Program-made: the position numbers and the translations under genes
The notes under the pieces: generated by a model
What the model was told of the DNA's origin: nothing
Database searches by the model: none
What the model saw: the letters and a program-made list of their open reading frames with translations, nothing else
Origin: Peptococcaceae bacterium
GTDB taxonomy: Bacteria; Bacillota; Dehalobacteriia; UBA7702
Length of the DNA: 35,192 nt
Reading direction: 5' to 3'
Assembly (NCBI GenBank): GCA_019415505.1
Contig: DXZC01000006.1
Coordinates: 1-35,192 of the forward strand
In this document: piece after piece, positions 15,307-23,136 of the stretch
Position numbering within the stretch: position 1 is the stretch's first letter
Layout of the letters: every line of letters starts with the position of its first letter

Positions 15307-16665
15307 TTATTCATTGACAATAGCCTGGAGCACCGAATTAGCTACCCGGCCCGCGACCTTACTGCCGCTACCGCCATTCTCCACTAAAACAATAAAAGCC
15401 AAGGGATAATCAGGGTTGCGAATAAACCCAGCGAACCAGGCGTTAGGTTCAGCGCTACCCCCGACCTCAGCGGTTCCGGATTTAGCGCAAAGGTCCAAAC
15501 CGGGGTAATTCCCCTCCCCGTAATTATTGACCACATTATTGTGCATCATTTCCTCCAGCTGGTCGGCAGTGTCGCTGGACAGCATTTTCCCCGACCAAAG
15601 CTTATAGGGGAAGGAGGCGGGCAGTCCCATGGAAGTTCGCACCTTGGCAATGGTTTGGGGCAACACAGCCCGGCCGCCATTGGCAATAGCCCCCATATAG
15701 ACCATCATAGTACAGGGATTGAGCAAGTCCTCAAACTGGCCAATACCTGCCCAAGCCAAGCTGGCCTGGTTATCGGTATTGAAGTTAAAACTCCCCTTAG
15801 CGGTCTTTATGCCGTTGATGGAGCGGGAATCCGTCAAACCCAGCTTATCCACATATTCAGCCAGCACGTCGCCGCCCAGCTCCAAGGTCAGCTCAGCGTA
15901 GGCGCAGTTACAGGAAACTGTCAGGGCTTCGCCGATATCCACCGTACCATGGGGATTAGGGCAGGTTATAGCGTCATTACCTAATTCCTTACGGCCGGTG
16001 CAGGTATAGGTCCAAGCAGATAAGTTATTCATTTTATCCAAAGCCGCGGCGGTGGTCACCAGCTTAAAGATAGAACCGGGAACTATGCGGCCGGAATAGA
16101 AACGGTTGAGGAATAAGCCGCTGCTGTCATCCTCGCCAACGTCAGGAATGTTATTAGGGTCAAAGTTGGGGGAGCTAACCAGGCAGATGATATCGCCGGT
16201 TTTATAATTGTATACTCCCACAGTGCCGCCGCGTCCCCCTAAAGCCTCATTAGCTACGGTACAAACATCAGCGTCCAGAGTCAAATACAAATCCCGTCCC
16301 TTGCCGGACATAGAGTAGGTGCCGGTGATAACATTATAACCAGTCAGTTTATCGGCAAAGGCGGATTCCGCCCCGGTTTTAATATTGCCCGCCGGGTCCC
16401 CCACCGCATGAATGGTGGCCTTGCGTATACTGGCGCTATCGTTATAGGTCACGCTGCCCCCTTCGTTGCTGAGCAGCATCTCCCCGTCCCGGTCGTAAAC
16501 AGTGCCACGGCTTAAAACGCCGTCGCTGTAAATATGCTTGTTAGAGGGGAATGATACCCAATCGCCGCCGTCCACCACATAGCGAAAGAGAAAAATAGCT
16601 AAACCAATAACCAAAATGGCGGCAAAGACAATACAAATTATAGCCCGTTTTTCCAGTTTTCTCAT
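15307..16665 (-). CDS. Class B penicillin-binding protein (PbpA-like transpeptidase)
   Basis: Peptidoglycan DD-transpeptidase of 452 residues, working outside the membrane and anchored by one N-terminal helix (about residues 8-28). The three active-site motifs are all present: SxxK at Ser198-Lys201 (GSIFK), SxN at Ser251-Asn253 (SCN) and KSGT at 395-398. A short N-terminal dimerisation region begins with SRGTVYDRDG. There is no PASTA domain, and the size suits the small PbpA/FtsI-like enzymes that pair with SEDS glycosyltransferases. Its ATG overlaps the stop of the FHA-SEDS gene (ATGA), so the two are translated together and almost certainly form one synthase complex. Confidence 0.92.
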   Translation of the reverse strand: MRKLEKRAIICIVFAAILVIGLAIFLFRYVVDGGDWVSFPSNKHIYSDGVLSRGTVYDRDGEMLLSNEGGSVTYNDSASIRKATIHAVGDPAGNIKTGAESAFADKLTGYNVITGTYSMSGKGRDLYLTLDADVCTVANEALGGRGGTVGVYNYKTGDIICLVSSPNFDPNNIPDVGEDDSSGLFLNRFYSGRIVPGSIFKLVTTAAALDKMNNLSAWTYTCTGRKELGNDAITCPNPHGTVDIGEALTVSCNCAYAELTLELGGDVLAEYVDKLGLTDSRSINGIKTAKGSFNFNTDNQASLAWAGIGQFEDLLNPCTMMVYMGAIANGGRAVLPQTIAKVRTSMGLPASFPYKLWSGKMLSSDTADQLEEMMHNNVVNNYGEGNYPGLDLCAKSGTAEVGGSAEPNAWFAGFIRNPDYPLAFIVLVENGGSGSKVAGRVANSVLQAIVNE

Positions 16666-18473
16666 TTTTCCGCCTTCCCTCCCCTCTGGGATTTATGTTT
16701 ATTAGGTTTAAACCGTTTTTTACCACCCAACTCCTTTTTGCTGGGCAAACGTATAGCCAAGCTGGCGTTTTGCCTGGTATCCGCAGCCTTTAAAAAGGCC
16801 AGCAAACCCCAGGAAACCATCATGCTGGTACCGCCGTTGGAGACAAAGGGAAAGGTCACGCCGGTAAGAGGCAAAATATCTACAGAGCCAAAAACATTTA
16901 GCACCGTTTGAAACAGCAGCATAGAGGTGGCGGCGCAAGCGGCGATGGTGTAAAAGGCCGAACGACCCGCCACAATGGAGCGCACCGCGAATATGGCCAG
17001 GGTAACAATACAGAGCACCGCCAAAATGGCAATAATCAACCCCCACTCCTCATTGAGAATGCCAAAAACTAAATCCGTATCAGCGGCGGCCACATCCTGG
17101 AGCCAACCCTCGCCAGCTCCCACCCCGGCTAAACCGCCATTGGCGGCAGCGGACATGGTGCGAACTTGCTGATAACCTGTGGTGCTGGCATATTCCCAGA
17201 CATGGCCCCAAGCGGCGAACCGGGAAGCTATGTAGGGCTTAAAGCGCAACACCATCATACCGGCAAAGGCCGCGCCGCCCAGGATTAAGGCCAGCTTGGA
17301 AAAATCGCCGCTGCGCATAAAAGATATGATTAAAAAGGTGACAAAAAAGATTGCCGCCGTACCAAAATCCCCCATTAAAGCCAGACAACCCAGACAAAAA
17401 CCGGAAAAAAGCATAAATACCGTCAGGTTGCCCTTTTGGAAAAGCTCATCTAAGGTGGCGGCGCCGGCGTAAACAAAGGCAATTTTTACCAATTCCGAAG
17501 GCTGAACCGAAAGGCCCCCCAAGGAAACCCAATTTTGCGCACCGTATTTAGTAGTGCCGAAAATAATGTTAAATAATAGCAAAAACACGCCTAAGGCCAC
17601 CATCAGCCAACGTATTTTCTTGGTCCTGTTGAGGTCCTGTAAATACCAGCACAGCACTAGAAATAAGCCAATACCCAGGCAAATGGCGATAAACTGCTTA
17701 AACACCAAACCCGGCGCCGCAGTGGCCGTAACCGCCAGGCTGAGAGTGGAAAGGAAAAAGGCGATAGTTTCCATTTCAAAGCCCACCCGGTGGGTGGCCC
17801 GAAGGGCCACAAAGTACACCCACATAACCCCGGCCAAGGCCAGGAAACACAGGGGCACTGTGATTGGGCAATCAGCTCCCAAAGCGATAACCAGTTGAAG
17901 AGCGGCCAACCCCTGAAAAATCGTCAGGGCAATCAGGGAGGTCCAGGGTGAAACCGGCCGCCCCTCCCGAATGCGGGTGCGTACATTTTCCCGCTTTTCC
18001 TGGGCGGTAACAGGGAGCAGCAGGAGTTTTACCCCCCCCAAGCTCAGAGTATCCCCTATTTTAATTGGCGTTGGCTCTGTAACCTCCACGCCGTTAACTT
18101 TAGAGCCGCCCTTGGATTTTAAATCATTGTACAGCCACTTGCCCTGGGAATCCCGGACTAAGGTACCATGGCTCCGGGATACGCTGGGGAAATTTACCAC
18201 CACATCAGCGCTTTTAGCCCGGCCGATGAGGTTTTCCCAGTGGGTTAAAGGTTGGTTGCCGCCGCCGGGAAAGCCTAAATAAGCCCAAATTTCCGAGGGA
18301 CTTTCCACCTGTAACAGGGAGCGAATGGATTTAACTAAAATAAACACAGCTAAGGCCGCCAGGAGCCAGCGCACCACAGTGGTATAGCCCATACTGAGCA
18401 AGGTGTGGTTCTGGAATATTTCCGAAATACGTTCCATATACGGGGCAAATACATTAGACATCAGATCTGACAT
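16662..18473 (-). CDS. FHA-SEDS fusion: FtsW/RodA-type peptidoglycan glycosyltransferase
   Basis: A 603-residue polymerase of lipid II. The N-terminal part has one membrane helix (about 31-49) and a forkhead-associated domain (about 80-154) with GR84-85, the SRSH stretch (Ser99 to His102) and the VNG turn (127-128), all needed for phosphothreonine binding. Then about ten transmembrane helices of the SEDS fold follow, with WVSLGGLSVQPSELVK, GDFGTA, the ADTDLVFGILNEEWG loop carrying the catalytic Asp, and TFPFVSNGG. The C-terminal tail is basic. RBS GAGGA before ATG 18473. It is followed by the cognate PBP gene with a 4-base overlap. The fused FHA domain predicts control by a Ser/Thr kinase, and none is encoded in this window. 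Whether it serves elongation, division or sporulation is open. Confidence 0.93.
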   Translation of the reverse strand: MSDLMSNVFAPYMERISEIFQNHTLLSMGYTTVVRWLLAALAVFILVKSIRSLLQVESPSEIWAYLGFPGGGNQPLTHWENLIGRAKSADVVVNFPSVSRSHGTLVRDSQGKWLYNDLKSKGGSKVNGVEVTEPTPIKIGDTLSLGGVKLLLLPVTAQEKRENVRTRIREGRPVSPWTSLIALTIFQGLAALQLVIALGADCPITVPLCFLALAGVMWVYFVALRATHRVGFEMETIAFFLSTLSLAVTATAAPGLVFKQFIAICLGIGLFLVLCWYLQDLNRTKKIRWLMVALGVFLLLFNIIFGTTKYGAQNWVSLGGLSVQPSELVKIAFVYAGAATLDELFQKGNLTVFMLFSGFCLGCLALMGDFGTAAIFFVTFLIISFMRSGDFSKLALILGGAAFAGMMVLRFKPYIASRFAAWGHVWEYASTTGYQQVRTMSAAANGGLAGVGAGEGWLQDVAAADTDLVFGILNEEWGLIIAILAVLCIVTLAIFAVRSIVAGRSAFYTIAACAATSMLLFQTVLNVFGSVDILPLTGVTFPFVSNGGTSMMVSWGLLAFLKAADTRQNASLAIRLPSKKELGGKKRFKPNKHKSQRGGKAEK

Positions 18474-18532
18474 AATTTTGTCCTCTATGCTAGTATAGTC
18501 ATAGCTTCATCGCTTAGTCATAGCCTTATGGC

Positions 18533-20323
18533 TCAATGGGGCTGATGAGAATAGGAGGCCTCCAGTATTTGAGCATAGGCCCAATGGGAGGCAGGAACAT
18601 CACTGAAGCCAGGGGCCCCGCCCAGCAATTCCGCCGCCGGAATCCGGCCTAATACCCGGTTAATTAAGGTAACCGCCTCAGCCCTGGTAATACTGCGGTT
18701 AGGCCGGAAGGTGTTGTCACCATAGCCCTCAACATAACCCTTAGCTGCGCATTTAGCTATGTCCTCCCTCGCCCAGTGGTTAGCCGGCACATCGCTAAAG
18801 GTATTGGCCGGGCTGCCGCTGACAGTAAAGAAGCGGGAGAATAAAGCCGCGCACTCCGCGCGGGAAACCTTGGCTTCCGGCCGGAAGGTGCCGTCCTCAT
18901 AGCCGTAAAAAACCCCCTGGGACTCCATAAAACCAACGGCATTAGCATACCAGGCCCCGGCTTTAACATCAGAGAAGGAATTGGGATATGAGGACTTAGG
19001 CCCAAAGAGATATTGGCCCTCAGCGTCAACTAACAAGCGCGCTATAATAGTGGCGAATTCCGCCCGGCTTAAACTGTCGTCAGGGCGGAACTTGCCGCCG
19101 TCGCCCTGAATATAACTTTGGTGATAGGCCGTGGCCCCAGCCAATAGAGGCAAGCCCTTACTCCCATATTCCTGGACGTATAAGCTCTTTAACATCGGCT
19201 TGTCCACTAAAGTGCCATAGCGGAAGTGAACCTCGCCGGTAATTTGGGGAATCGTGGCGTTTAAGGCTAGTTGGTCCTTAATAATATTGATATCAGTCCA
19301 TTTAGCGCCGCCGCTTTCGCCATAGCGGTAATCCGCCATACCGATATATAGATCAACGCCAGTATTTTTTACCACATCAGCCCACCAATTAGCCAAGACC
19401 TGATAATCCGCGATCTTATAGCCAATAGCCCAGTAGATTTGGGGGCAAATATAATCCAACCAGCCCTCTTTAACCCATTTGCGGGTATCGGCATAGGCGC
19501 TGAAGTACGTTTGGTTGCCCTGAGTGGCGGAACCTGTATCAATAGACGATTTATTGGCCCAAATACCCGCGGGACTCACCCCGAAAGCGCGCCCCTGGGC
19601 CTTCACTACATTGTAGAGAGCTTGAATCAGCAAATCGTTGTTATTGCGCCGCCAATCGTCCTTATTGCTAAAATTCTTGCCATATTGGCTAAAGGTGGCG
19701 TCATCATAGGTACCGCCTGAGCCGGGATAGAAATAATCATCTAAATGAACGCCGTCTACGGCGTAATTAGCAACAATTTCCGATACTCCGTCCACAATGA
19801 GTTGGCGCACTTGGGGTATACCGGCGTCAAAATAATACTTGCCATTATATTCATAAACCCATTCCGGGTGTAACTTAGCCGGGTTTGAGCTGGCCAGGGA
19901 ATTATAATCGCTGGCGCTGGTAGCCACCCGATAAGGGTTGATCCAGGCATGTAACTCCAAACCGCGGTTATGGGCCGCAGTAACCCAATATGTCAAGGGG
20001 TCGAAGCCGGAGGCGGGAGCGGTACCCTGTTTGCCTGTCAGGTATTTGCTCCAAGGGTAAATAGCGGAATCATAGAGAGCGTCCGCTGAGGGGCGCACCT
20101 GTAAAATTACAGCGGTCATACCCATTTCCTGGCACTGGTCTAAAATATCGTCCGCCTGACTTTTTAAGGCTGAGGGGGAGGTGGTTGCCGCTGCGGGGTA
20201 GTCCAAAGCGTAAACGGTGGACACCCAAACGCCCCGAAAGTCCTTGACCGCGGCTTCCGTACCGGATGAGATATATAGAGTAAAAAGTAAACTCAAGATT
20301 AAACAAGGTATTATTTTCTTCAC
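18533..20323 (-). CDS. Secreted GHL10-family glycosidase with SLH repeats
   Basis: A 596-residue exported wall protein. Residues 1-24 form a signal peptide. The catalytic part (about 27-380) is the glycosyl-hydrolase-like 10 (DUF187) barrel: DFRGVWVSTVYALDYP, ILQVRPSADALYDS, ELHAWINPYRV, DGVHLDDYFYP, FGVSPAGIW and DYICPQIYWAIG. Residues 396-596 hold S-layer homology repeats (FRPDDSLSRAEFA, FSDVKAGAWYANAVGF, FRPEAKVSRAECAALF, FSDVPANHWAREDI, TFRPNRSITRAEAV, FSDVPASHWAYAQILEA), which bind secondary wall polymer. The short last repeat is a usual ending, not a truncation. Start is GTG 20323 with AGAGAGG upstream. It ends 60 bp before the FHA-SEDS gene and may be co-transcribed with it. Confidence 0.9.
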   Translation of the reverse strand: MKKIIPCLILSLLFTLYISSGTEAAVKDFRGVWVSTVYALDYPAAATTSPSALKSQADDILDQCQEMGMTAVILQVRPSADALYDSAIYPWSKYLTGKQGTAPASGFDPLTYWVTAAHNRGLELHAWINPYRVATSASDYNSLASSNPAKLHPEWVYEYNGKYYFDAGIPQVRQLIVDGVSEIVANYAVDGVHLDDYFYPGSGGTYDDATFSQYGKNFSNKDDWRRNNNDLLIQALYNVVKAQGRAFGVSPAGIWANKSSIDTGSATQGNQTYFSAYADTRKWVKEGWLDYICPQIYWAIGYKIADYQVLANWWADVVKNTGVDLYIGMADYRYGESGGAKWTDINIIKDQLALNATIPQITGEVHFRYGTLVDKPMLKSLYVQEYGSKGLPLLAGATAYHQSYIQGDGGKFRPDDSLSRAEFATIIARLLVDAEGQYLFGPKSSYPNSFSDVKAGAWYANAVGFMESQGVFYGYEDGTFRPEAKVSRAECAALFSRFFTVSGSPANTFSDVPANHWAREDIAKCAAKGYVEGYGDNTFRPNRSITRAEAVTLINRVLGRIPAAELLGGAPGFSDVPASHWAYAQILEASYSHQPH

Positions 20324-20362
20324 AGTTTTTCCTCTCTTTATATTTATTTATTATTTCACCAT

Positions 20363-20371
20363 ATTATACCA
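20363..20371 (-). promoter_or_regulatory. Extended -10 promoter of the SLH glycosidase gene
   Basis: On the minus strand TGGTATAAT (TATAAT at 20368-20363) lies about 40 bp upstream of GTG 20323. The -35 is poor, which is usual when an extended -10 is present. Confidence 0.55.
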
Positions 20372-20631
20372 TAGAAGGAGCGGCCCTAACAGAGAAAACC
20401 AAGAATTTATACTATATATAAACCAAAATTCCCACTTCTCCCCGGCCCTACACACAAAAGCTTCACAGTTTCGCAACACTGATAAGGCGAGATCCTTAAA
20501 ACCGGACCAAGTAATCCTTACCTTACTGTCTTGATGTGAGAATCAGCCAAAGTCAAGTTAAAACCCTAACTTATAAGCGCCCCTCCTATTAGCAACCCTC
20601 GGTTTTGGCCGCAAATCGCCGTTTATAATGG

Positions 20632-20676
20632 GAACTATTAGGAGGCGTTCGCTCTATCCAACTGAGCTACAAACTT
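20632..20676 (-). pseudogene. tRNA-Arg(CCU) relic, 5' half only
   Basis: On the minus strand, GTAGCTCAGTTGGATAGAGC (20670-20651) is a perfect tRNA position 7-25 segment including the D arm, followed by an anticodon loop CTCCTAA (anticodon CCU, Arg). The 3' anticodon strand is replaced (TAGTT, leaving only three of five pairs), and there is no variable loop, T arm (no GGTTCGA) or CCA-side acceptor strand. It therefore cannot be a working tRNA. Homology to tRNA stops exactly at the anticodon loop. Confidence 0.75.
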
Positions 20677-20708
20677 ATATTGAGTTTTGCTGTATCGTTC
20701 AAAGCTCG

Positions 20709-20757
20709 CTTAGGAGGGCAAGTTAAGCTTAAATATCCTGGGGTTAAACCTCCTAAG
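20709..20757. repeat. Inverted repeat CTTAGGAGG / CCTCCTAAG
   Basis: Nine-base arms at 20709-20717 and 20749-20757 can pair around a 31-nt loop that itself contains TTAAGCTTAA. The arm sequence is the same CCTCCTAA as the anticodon loop of the tRNA relic 72 bp away. Confidence 0.65.
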
Positions 20758-21029
20758 TACCGTCTTTAAAGCCTTAAATCACCACGACCTCATAGCGCCC
20801 CTTTTGGGACCCGGCAACTTTAAACCAAGGTTTACCGCTGCTGACGGATTGCATAACTTCACTTATCCCTTCCCCTCCTGTAAGACGCCCTTTCTTAGGC
20901 CCCAACCGGCTTACGGTACGCCCCTATTTTAACGGAACCAGCCCGCAGGGAACACGCCCCCTCTTATGGCGGTAAAACTTTAATTAGCCGGTAAAAGTCA
21001 CACCCTAAAGGGGAACCCCTATAATAAAA

Positions 21030-21061
21030 AACCGGCTTCGTGGCAATACACGAAGCCGGTT
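21030..21061 (-). terminator. Terminator of the IHF-like gene
   Basis: A 13-bp perfect stem (AACCGGCTTCGTG / CACGAAGCCGGTT) with a 6-nt loop. On the minus strand it is followed by TTTTATTATAGG. It lies 90 bp past the stop codon at 21151. Confidence 0.85.
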
Positions 21062-21150
21062 TATCAGCTATTTTAAATTTTACTAGCGTATATAGGTAAC
21101 TGGGCCCAACAGCCCTTGAATCGCCATTACACTAGTAGCGGCTGCTCTGC

Positions 21151-21459
21151 TTATTTTAAAGTTTCCAGCAAAGCGGCAACCTGACGAGAACCCAAGCCCT
21201 TGACTTTACGGTTTTCATCAATACCAATTTTATCCATGATTTCCTTGGCTCTAACTTTACCAATACCGGGCATGGATTCGAGTACATATTTAACACGCAT
21301 ACCGCCGACTACATCATCGTCTTTTTTGGCAATGACGTCTTTGAAAGTCATGTTACCGGCTTTCATTTTTTCGCGCAAAGCGGCACGGTCTTTTCTTACT
21401 TTTTGAGCTTTTTTAAGAGCTTCCGCTCTCGCTTCGGGGGAAATCTTAGGTACTGCCAT
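21151..21459 (-). CDS. Integration host factor, actinobacterial type (mIHF-like)
   Basis: A 102-residue nucleoid protein. It has a basic, Ala/Arg/Lys-rich N-terminal helix (PEARAEALKKAQKVRKDRAALREKMKAG) and a C-terminal helix-two-turn-helix like that of ribosomal protein S13: VKYVLESMPGIGKVRAKEIMDKIGI followed by RKVKGLGSRQVAALLETL. That order is the mIHF family of mycobacteria, also found in some Clostridia; it is not the HU/IHF fold. It binds and bends DNA. Start ATG 21459 has AAAAGGAGC upstream; the longer frame to 21567 would run through the promoter and is not real. Monocistronic. Confidence 0.9.
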   Translation of the reverse strand: MAVPKISPEARAEALKKAQKVRKDRAALREKMKAGNMTFKDVIAKKDDDVVGGMRVKYVLESMPGIGKVRAKEIMDKIGIDENRKVKGLGSRQVAALLETLK

Positions 21460-21504
21460 AATTATTTCGCTCCTTTTCTGTTTCTGTTTTATTTCAGTGG
21501 CTAT

Positions 21505-21533
21505 ATTATACACCCTTTTATCACGTTTGGGAA
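21505..21533 (-). promoter_or_regulatory. Sigma-A promoter of the IHF-like gene
   Basis: On the minus strand TTCCCA (21533-21528), 17 bp, TATAAT (21510-21505), about 46 bp upstream of ATG 21459. Confidence 0.65.
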
Positions 21534-21701
21534 TACCTTTTTTAAAAAAAATCGTCCTATACAGCACTTTTGTTGATTCGATATATGTTTAGCTGGTGGT
21601 TTATCTGTGACCAAATCATAAAAAAGTTTTTTAAATTCTTTATTTACCAGTAAAATACCCTATTTTTAAATATTTTACTCCCCTAATTAGCAAAAACGGC
21701 G

Positions 21702-22097
21702 TTAATTTTCCTGGTTTATTTTACCTAGCTTTTCTATTTTTTGCAAATGCTCTTTTAATTTACTAAAAGTTTCCTTGCTTATAACGTGCTCAATGCGGCA
21801 AGCGTCCTCCGCGGCAACTTGGGGATCCACCCCTAAGCGTATGAGATTTTCGGTGAGAAACACATGGCGCTCATAAACCATTTCCGCTATTTCCCGGCCC
21901 GCGTCCGTTAAGGTAATGAAACCTTCCCGGCTCATTTCTATGTGGCCGCTTTCCCGCAGGAGCTTCATGGCATGGCTAACGCTAGGCTTGCTGTAATTAA
22001 GCTCATGCACTATATCTATGGAGCGCACTTCGCCCTTGCGCTGGGCAATAATTAAAATAGTTTCCAAATAATCTTCAGCGGATTGTTGTATTTTCAT
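21702..22097 (-). CDS. DtxR/MntR-family metal-dependent regulator
   Basis: A 131-residue repressor that binds a divalent metal and then DNA. Residues 1-65 form the winged helix (SAEDYLETIL, VRSIDIVHELNYSKPSVSHAMKLL, LTDAGREIA). The metal and dimer domain follows (MVYERHVFLTENLIRLGV, AAEDACRIEHVIS). There is no SH3-like third domain, so it is the short MntR type. Metal-site residues: Asp9 and Glu12 as in MntR, His78, and Cys100-Glu103-His104 as in the iron sensors DtxR/IdeR, a mixed set. RBS GAGGGGG. Divergent from the DUF3786 gene and about 1 kb from the Mn-riboswitch-controlled mntP, which suggests a role in manganese or iron control. Confidence 0.85.
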   Translation of the reverse strand: MKIQQSAEDYLETILIIAQRKGEVRSIDIVHELNYSKPSVSHAMKLLRESGHIEMSREGFITLTDAGREIAEMVYERHVFLTENLIRLGVDPQVAAEDACRIEHVISKETFSKLKEHLQKIEKLGKINQEN

Positions 22098-22120
22098 TCA
22101 TTGTACCCCCTCTGCAATTT

Positions 22121-22149
22121 ACTATAACAAATCTCCTGGTTTTTTTCAA
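22121..22149 (-). promoter_or_regulatory. Sigma-A promoter of the DtxR-family gene
   Basis: On the minus strand TTGAAA (22149-22144), 17 bp, TATAGT (22126-22121), 24 bp upstream of the start codon. Confidence 0.65.
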
Positions 22150-22175
22150 TATGCCCGGCAAATATGTTAATCTTA

Positions 22176-22184
22176 TGCTATAAT
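22176..22184 (+). promoter_or_regulatory. Extended -10 promoter of the DUF3786 gene
   Basis: TGCTATAAT (TATAAT at 22179-22184) lies 20 bp before ATG 22205, leaving a very short leader that is almost only the GAGGAGG ribosome site. No good -35 is seen. Confidence 0.6.
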
Positions 22185-22204
22185 TTAGGCGAGGAGGAAA
22201 ACTT

Positions 22205-22822
22205 ATGACAGATAATTATAAGGCTGTAGTGGAATATGATATAAAGCGTTTTCTAGCCGGAGACCCCCAAGAAATGGCGGCGCTCGCTGGCCTGAAAATA
22301 GAGAATAACCGGATAATAGTCCCTTTATTCAACGAAAAATTTACCTTGGACATTTTAAACGGCGCTATACGCTCCCTTACCAAGCCGGAGCAGGAGCCCA
22401 CGTCTTACCAGAAAATGTTCATCTTGCATCACCTGCTGGAAACTAAACCTCAAGCCCAGCTAAGCGGGGAATATGTTACAATCCGCAGCATAAAAGATGC
22501 TTGGGTTCACGAAAAGGCCTTTGAAAACGCCGGCACTAAGCCGCTGGCCAGAGCTTTTTCCGGCCGCTTGGCGGATTTTATTAAGGTGGCGCGACAGCTG
22601 GGGGGCCAAACCGCTGCTGGGGGCGACTACTCCTTTATTCTCCACGCCCTGCCCCTGATACCATTGCAAATTATCTTTTGGGACGGCGAGGAGGATATTC
22701 CCGCTGCCGCCAATATCCTCTTTGACAAAAATATAACCGATTTTACCCACCCGGAGGACGTTATCGGCCTGGGAGAAGCCGCGGCGGATTTAATAATAGC
22801 CTATGGCGAAAATTTAACCTGA
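22205..22822 (+). CDS. DUF3786-type protein
   Basis: A soluble 205-residue protein that fits DUF3786, a family of unknown function in anaerobic bacteria and archaea. Features are YKAVVEYDIKRFLAGDPQEMAALAGL at the start, IVPLFNEKFTLDI, the conserved KMFILHHLLETKP helix, WVHEKAFENAGTKPLARAF and LPLIPLQIIFWDGEEDIPAAANILFD. Members often occur beside corrinoid or iron-sulfur enzymes, but no such gene is adjacent here. RBS GAGGAGG. The gene stands alone between the divergent DtxR-family gene and the mntP riboswitch. Confidence 0.8.
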   Translation: MTDNYKAVVEYDIKRFLAGDPQEMAALAGLKIENNRIIVPLFNEKFTLDILNGAIRSLTKPEQEPTSYQKMFILHHLLETKPQAQLSGEYVTIRSIKDAWVHEKAFENAGTKPLARAFSGRLADFIKVARQLGGQTAAGGDYSFILHALPLIPLQIIFWDGEEDIPAAANILFDKNITDFTHPEDVIGLGEAAADLIIAYGENLT

Positions 22823-22915
22823 TATAATTGGGAGTAAAGCATATCCAAGGTATTCAGCTAAAGATTAAACTCAACACTGGCGGCAACGCCGGGGTTATCG
22901 CGGCATAAACTAAGA

Positions 22916-22944
22916 TTGACAACCATGTGTCTTTTAGCTATAAT
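22916..22944 (+). promoter_or_regulatory. Consensus sigma-A promoter of the mntP riboswitch transcript
   Basis: TTGACA (22916-22921), 17-bp spacer, TATAAT (22939-22944); a perfect consensus promoter placed just before the riboswitch. Confidence 0.9.
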
Positions 22945-22950
22945 AGATAG

Positions 22951-23080
22951 GAAAGATAAGGGAGTAGACGGCATCCTGGGGATGTAATGAAGTCAACATA
23001 CTGGCAAGCGCAAGCTGCCTGGCTTTATTTGAAATGGCGAGACTTATCTGTGGTTAATTTCCACAGATAGGTCTTTTTTT
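22951..23080 (+). ncRNA. Manganese riboswitch (yybP-ykoY)
   Basis: Cis-acting RNA that senses Mn2+. Conserved elements are in the expected order: AAGGGAGTAG (22958-22967), GTCAACATACT (about 23014), the CTGCCTGGCTTTATTTGAAATGG region (written here as its two conserved parts, CTGCCTGG and GAAATGG), and GCGAGAC (23038-23044). The closing helix P1 pairs AGATAAG (22954-22960) with CTTATCT (23043-23049). The same CTTATCT also forms the 5' strand of the downstream terminator, so metal-stabilised P1 excludes the terminator. This is the usual ON switch for Mn exporters, and mntP follows directly. Confidence 0.92.
23041..23080 (+). terminator. Riboswitch-controlled intrinsic terminator
   Basis: GACTTATCTGTGG (23041-23053) pairs with CCACAGATAGGTC (23061-23073; one G-U pair) and is followed by seven T. 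It overlaps the 3' strand of the riboswitch P1 helix, so the two structures are mutually exclusive. Confidence 0.93.
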
Positions 23081-23136
23081 ATGCTCTGGGCATAATGCTT
23101 AATATCTGTGCATACTGCTTAATAAAGGAGTTAATT

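Larger units (their letters stand above)
20372..21029. other. Gene-free region with tRNA relic and repeated CTCCTAA motifs
   Basis: About 660 bp with no plausible ORF. It contains a tRNA-Arg fragment (20632-20676), three copies of CCTCCTAA in both orientations (20638, 20710, 20749), similar CCCCTCCT words near 20581 and 20873, and an AGGGG-AA-CCCCT hairpin near 21008-21019. It looks like decayed DNA rather than regulatory sequence for the flanking genes. Confidence 0.55.

Noticed and set aside
18533..18640. Truncation of the SLH glycosidase in its last repeat
   Set aside because: Ending shortly after SHWAYxxIxEA is a common natural ending of SLH proteins, so no frameshift is implied.
20632..20676. 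A functional tRNA-Arg gene
   Set aside because: Only the 5' half is present; the 3' anticodon strand does not pair, and no variable loop, T arm or 3' acceptor strand follows.
21460..21567. N-terminal extension of the IHF-like protein
   Set aside because: The extra codons cover the promoter (21505-21533) and the ribosome site; the family starts at the MAVPK-like methionine at 21459.
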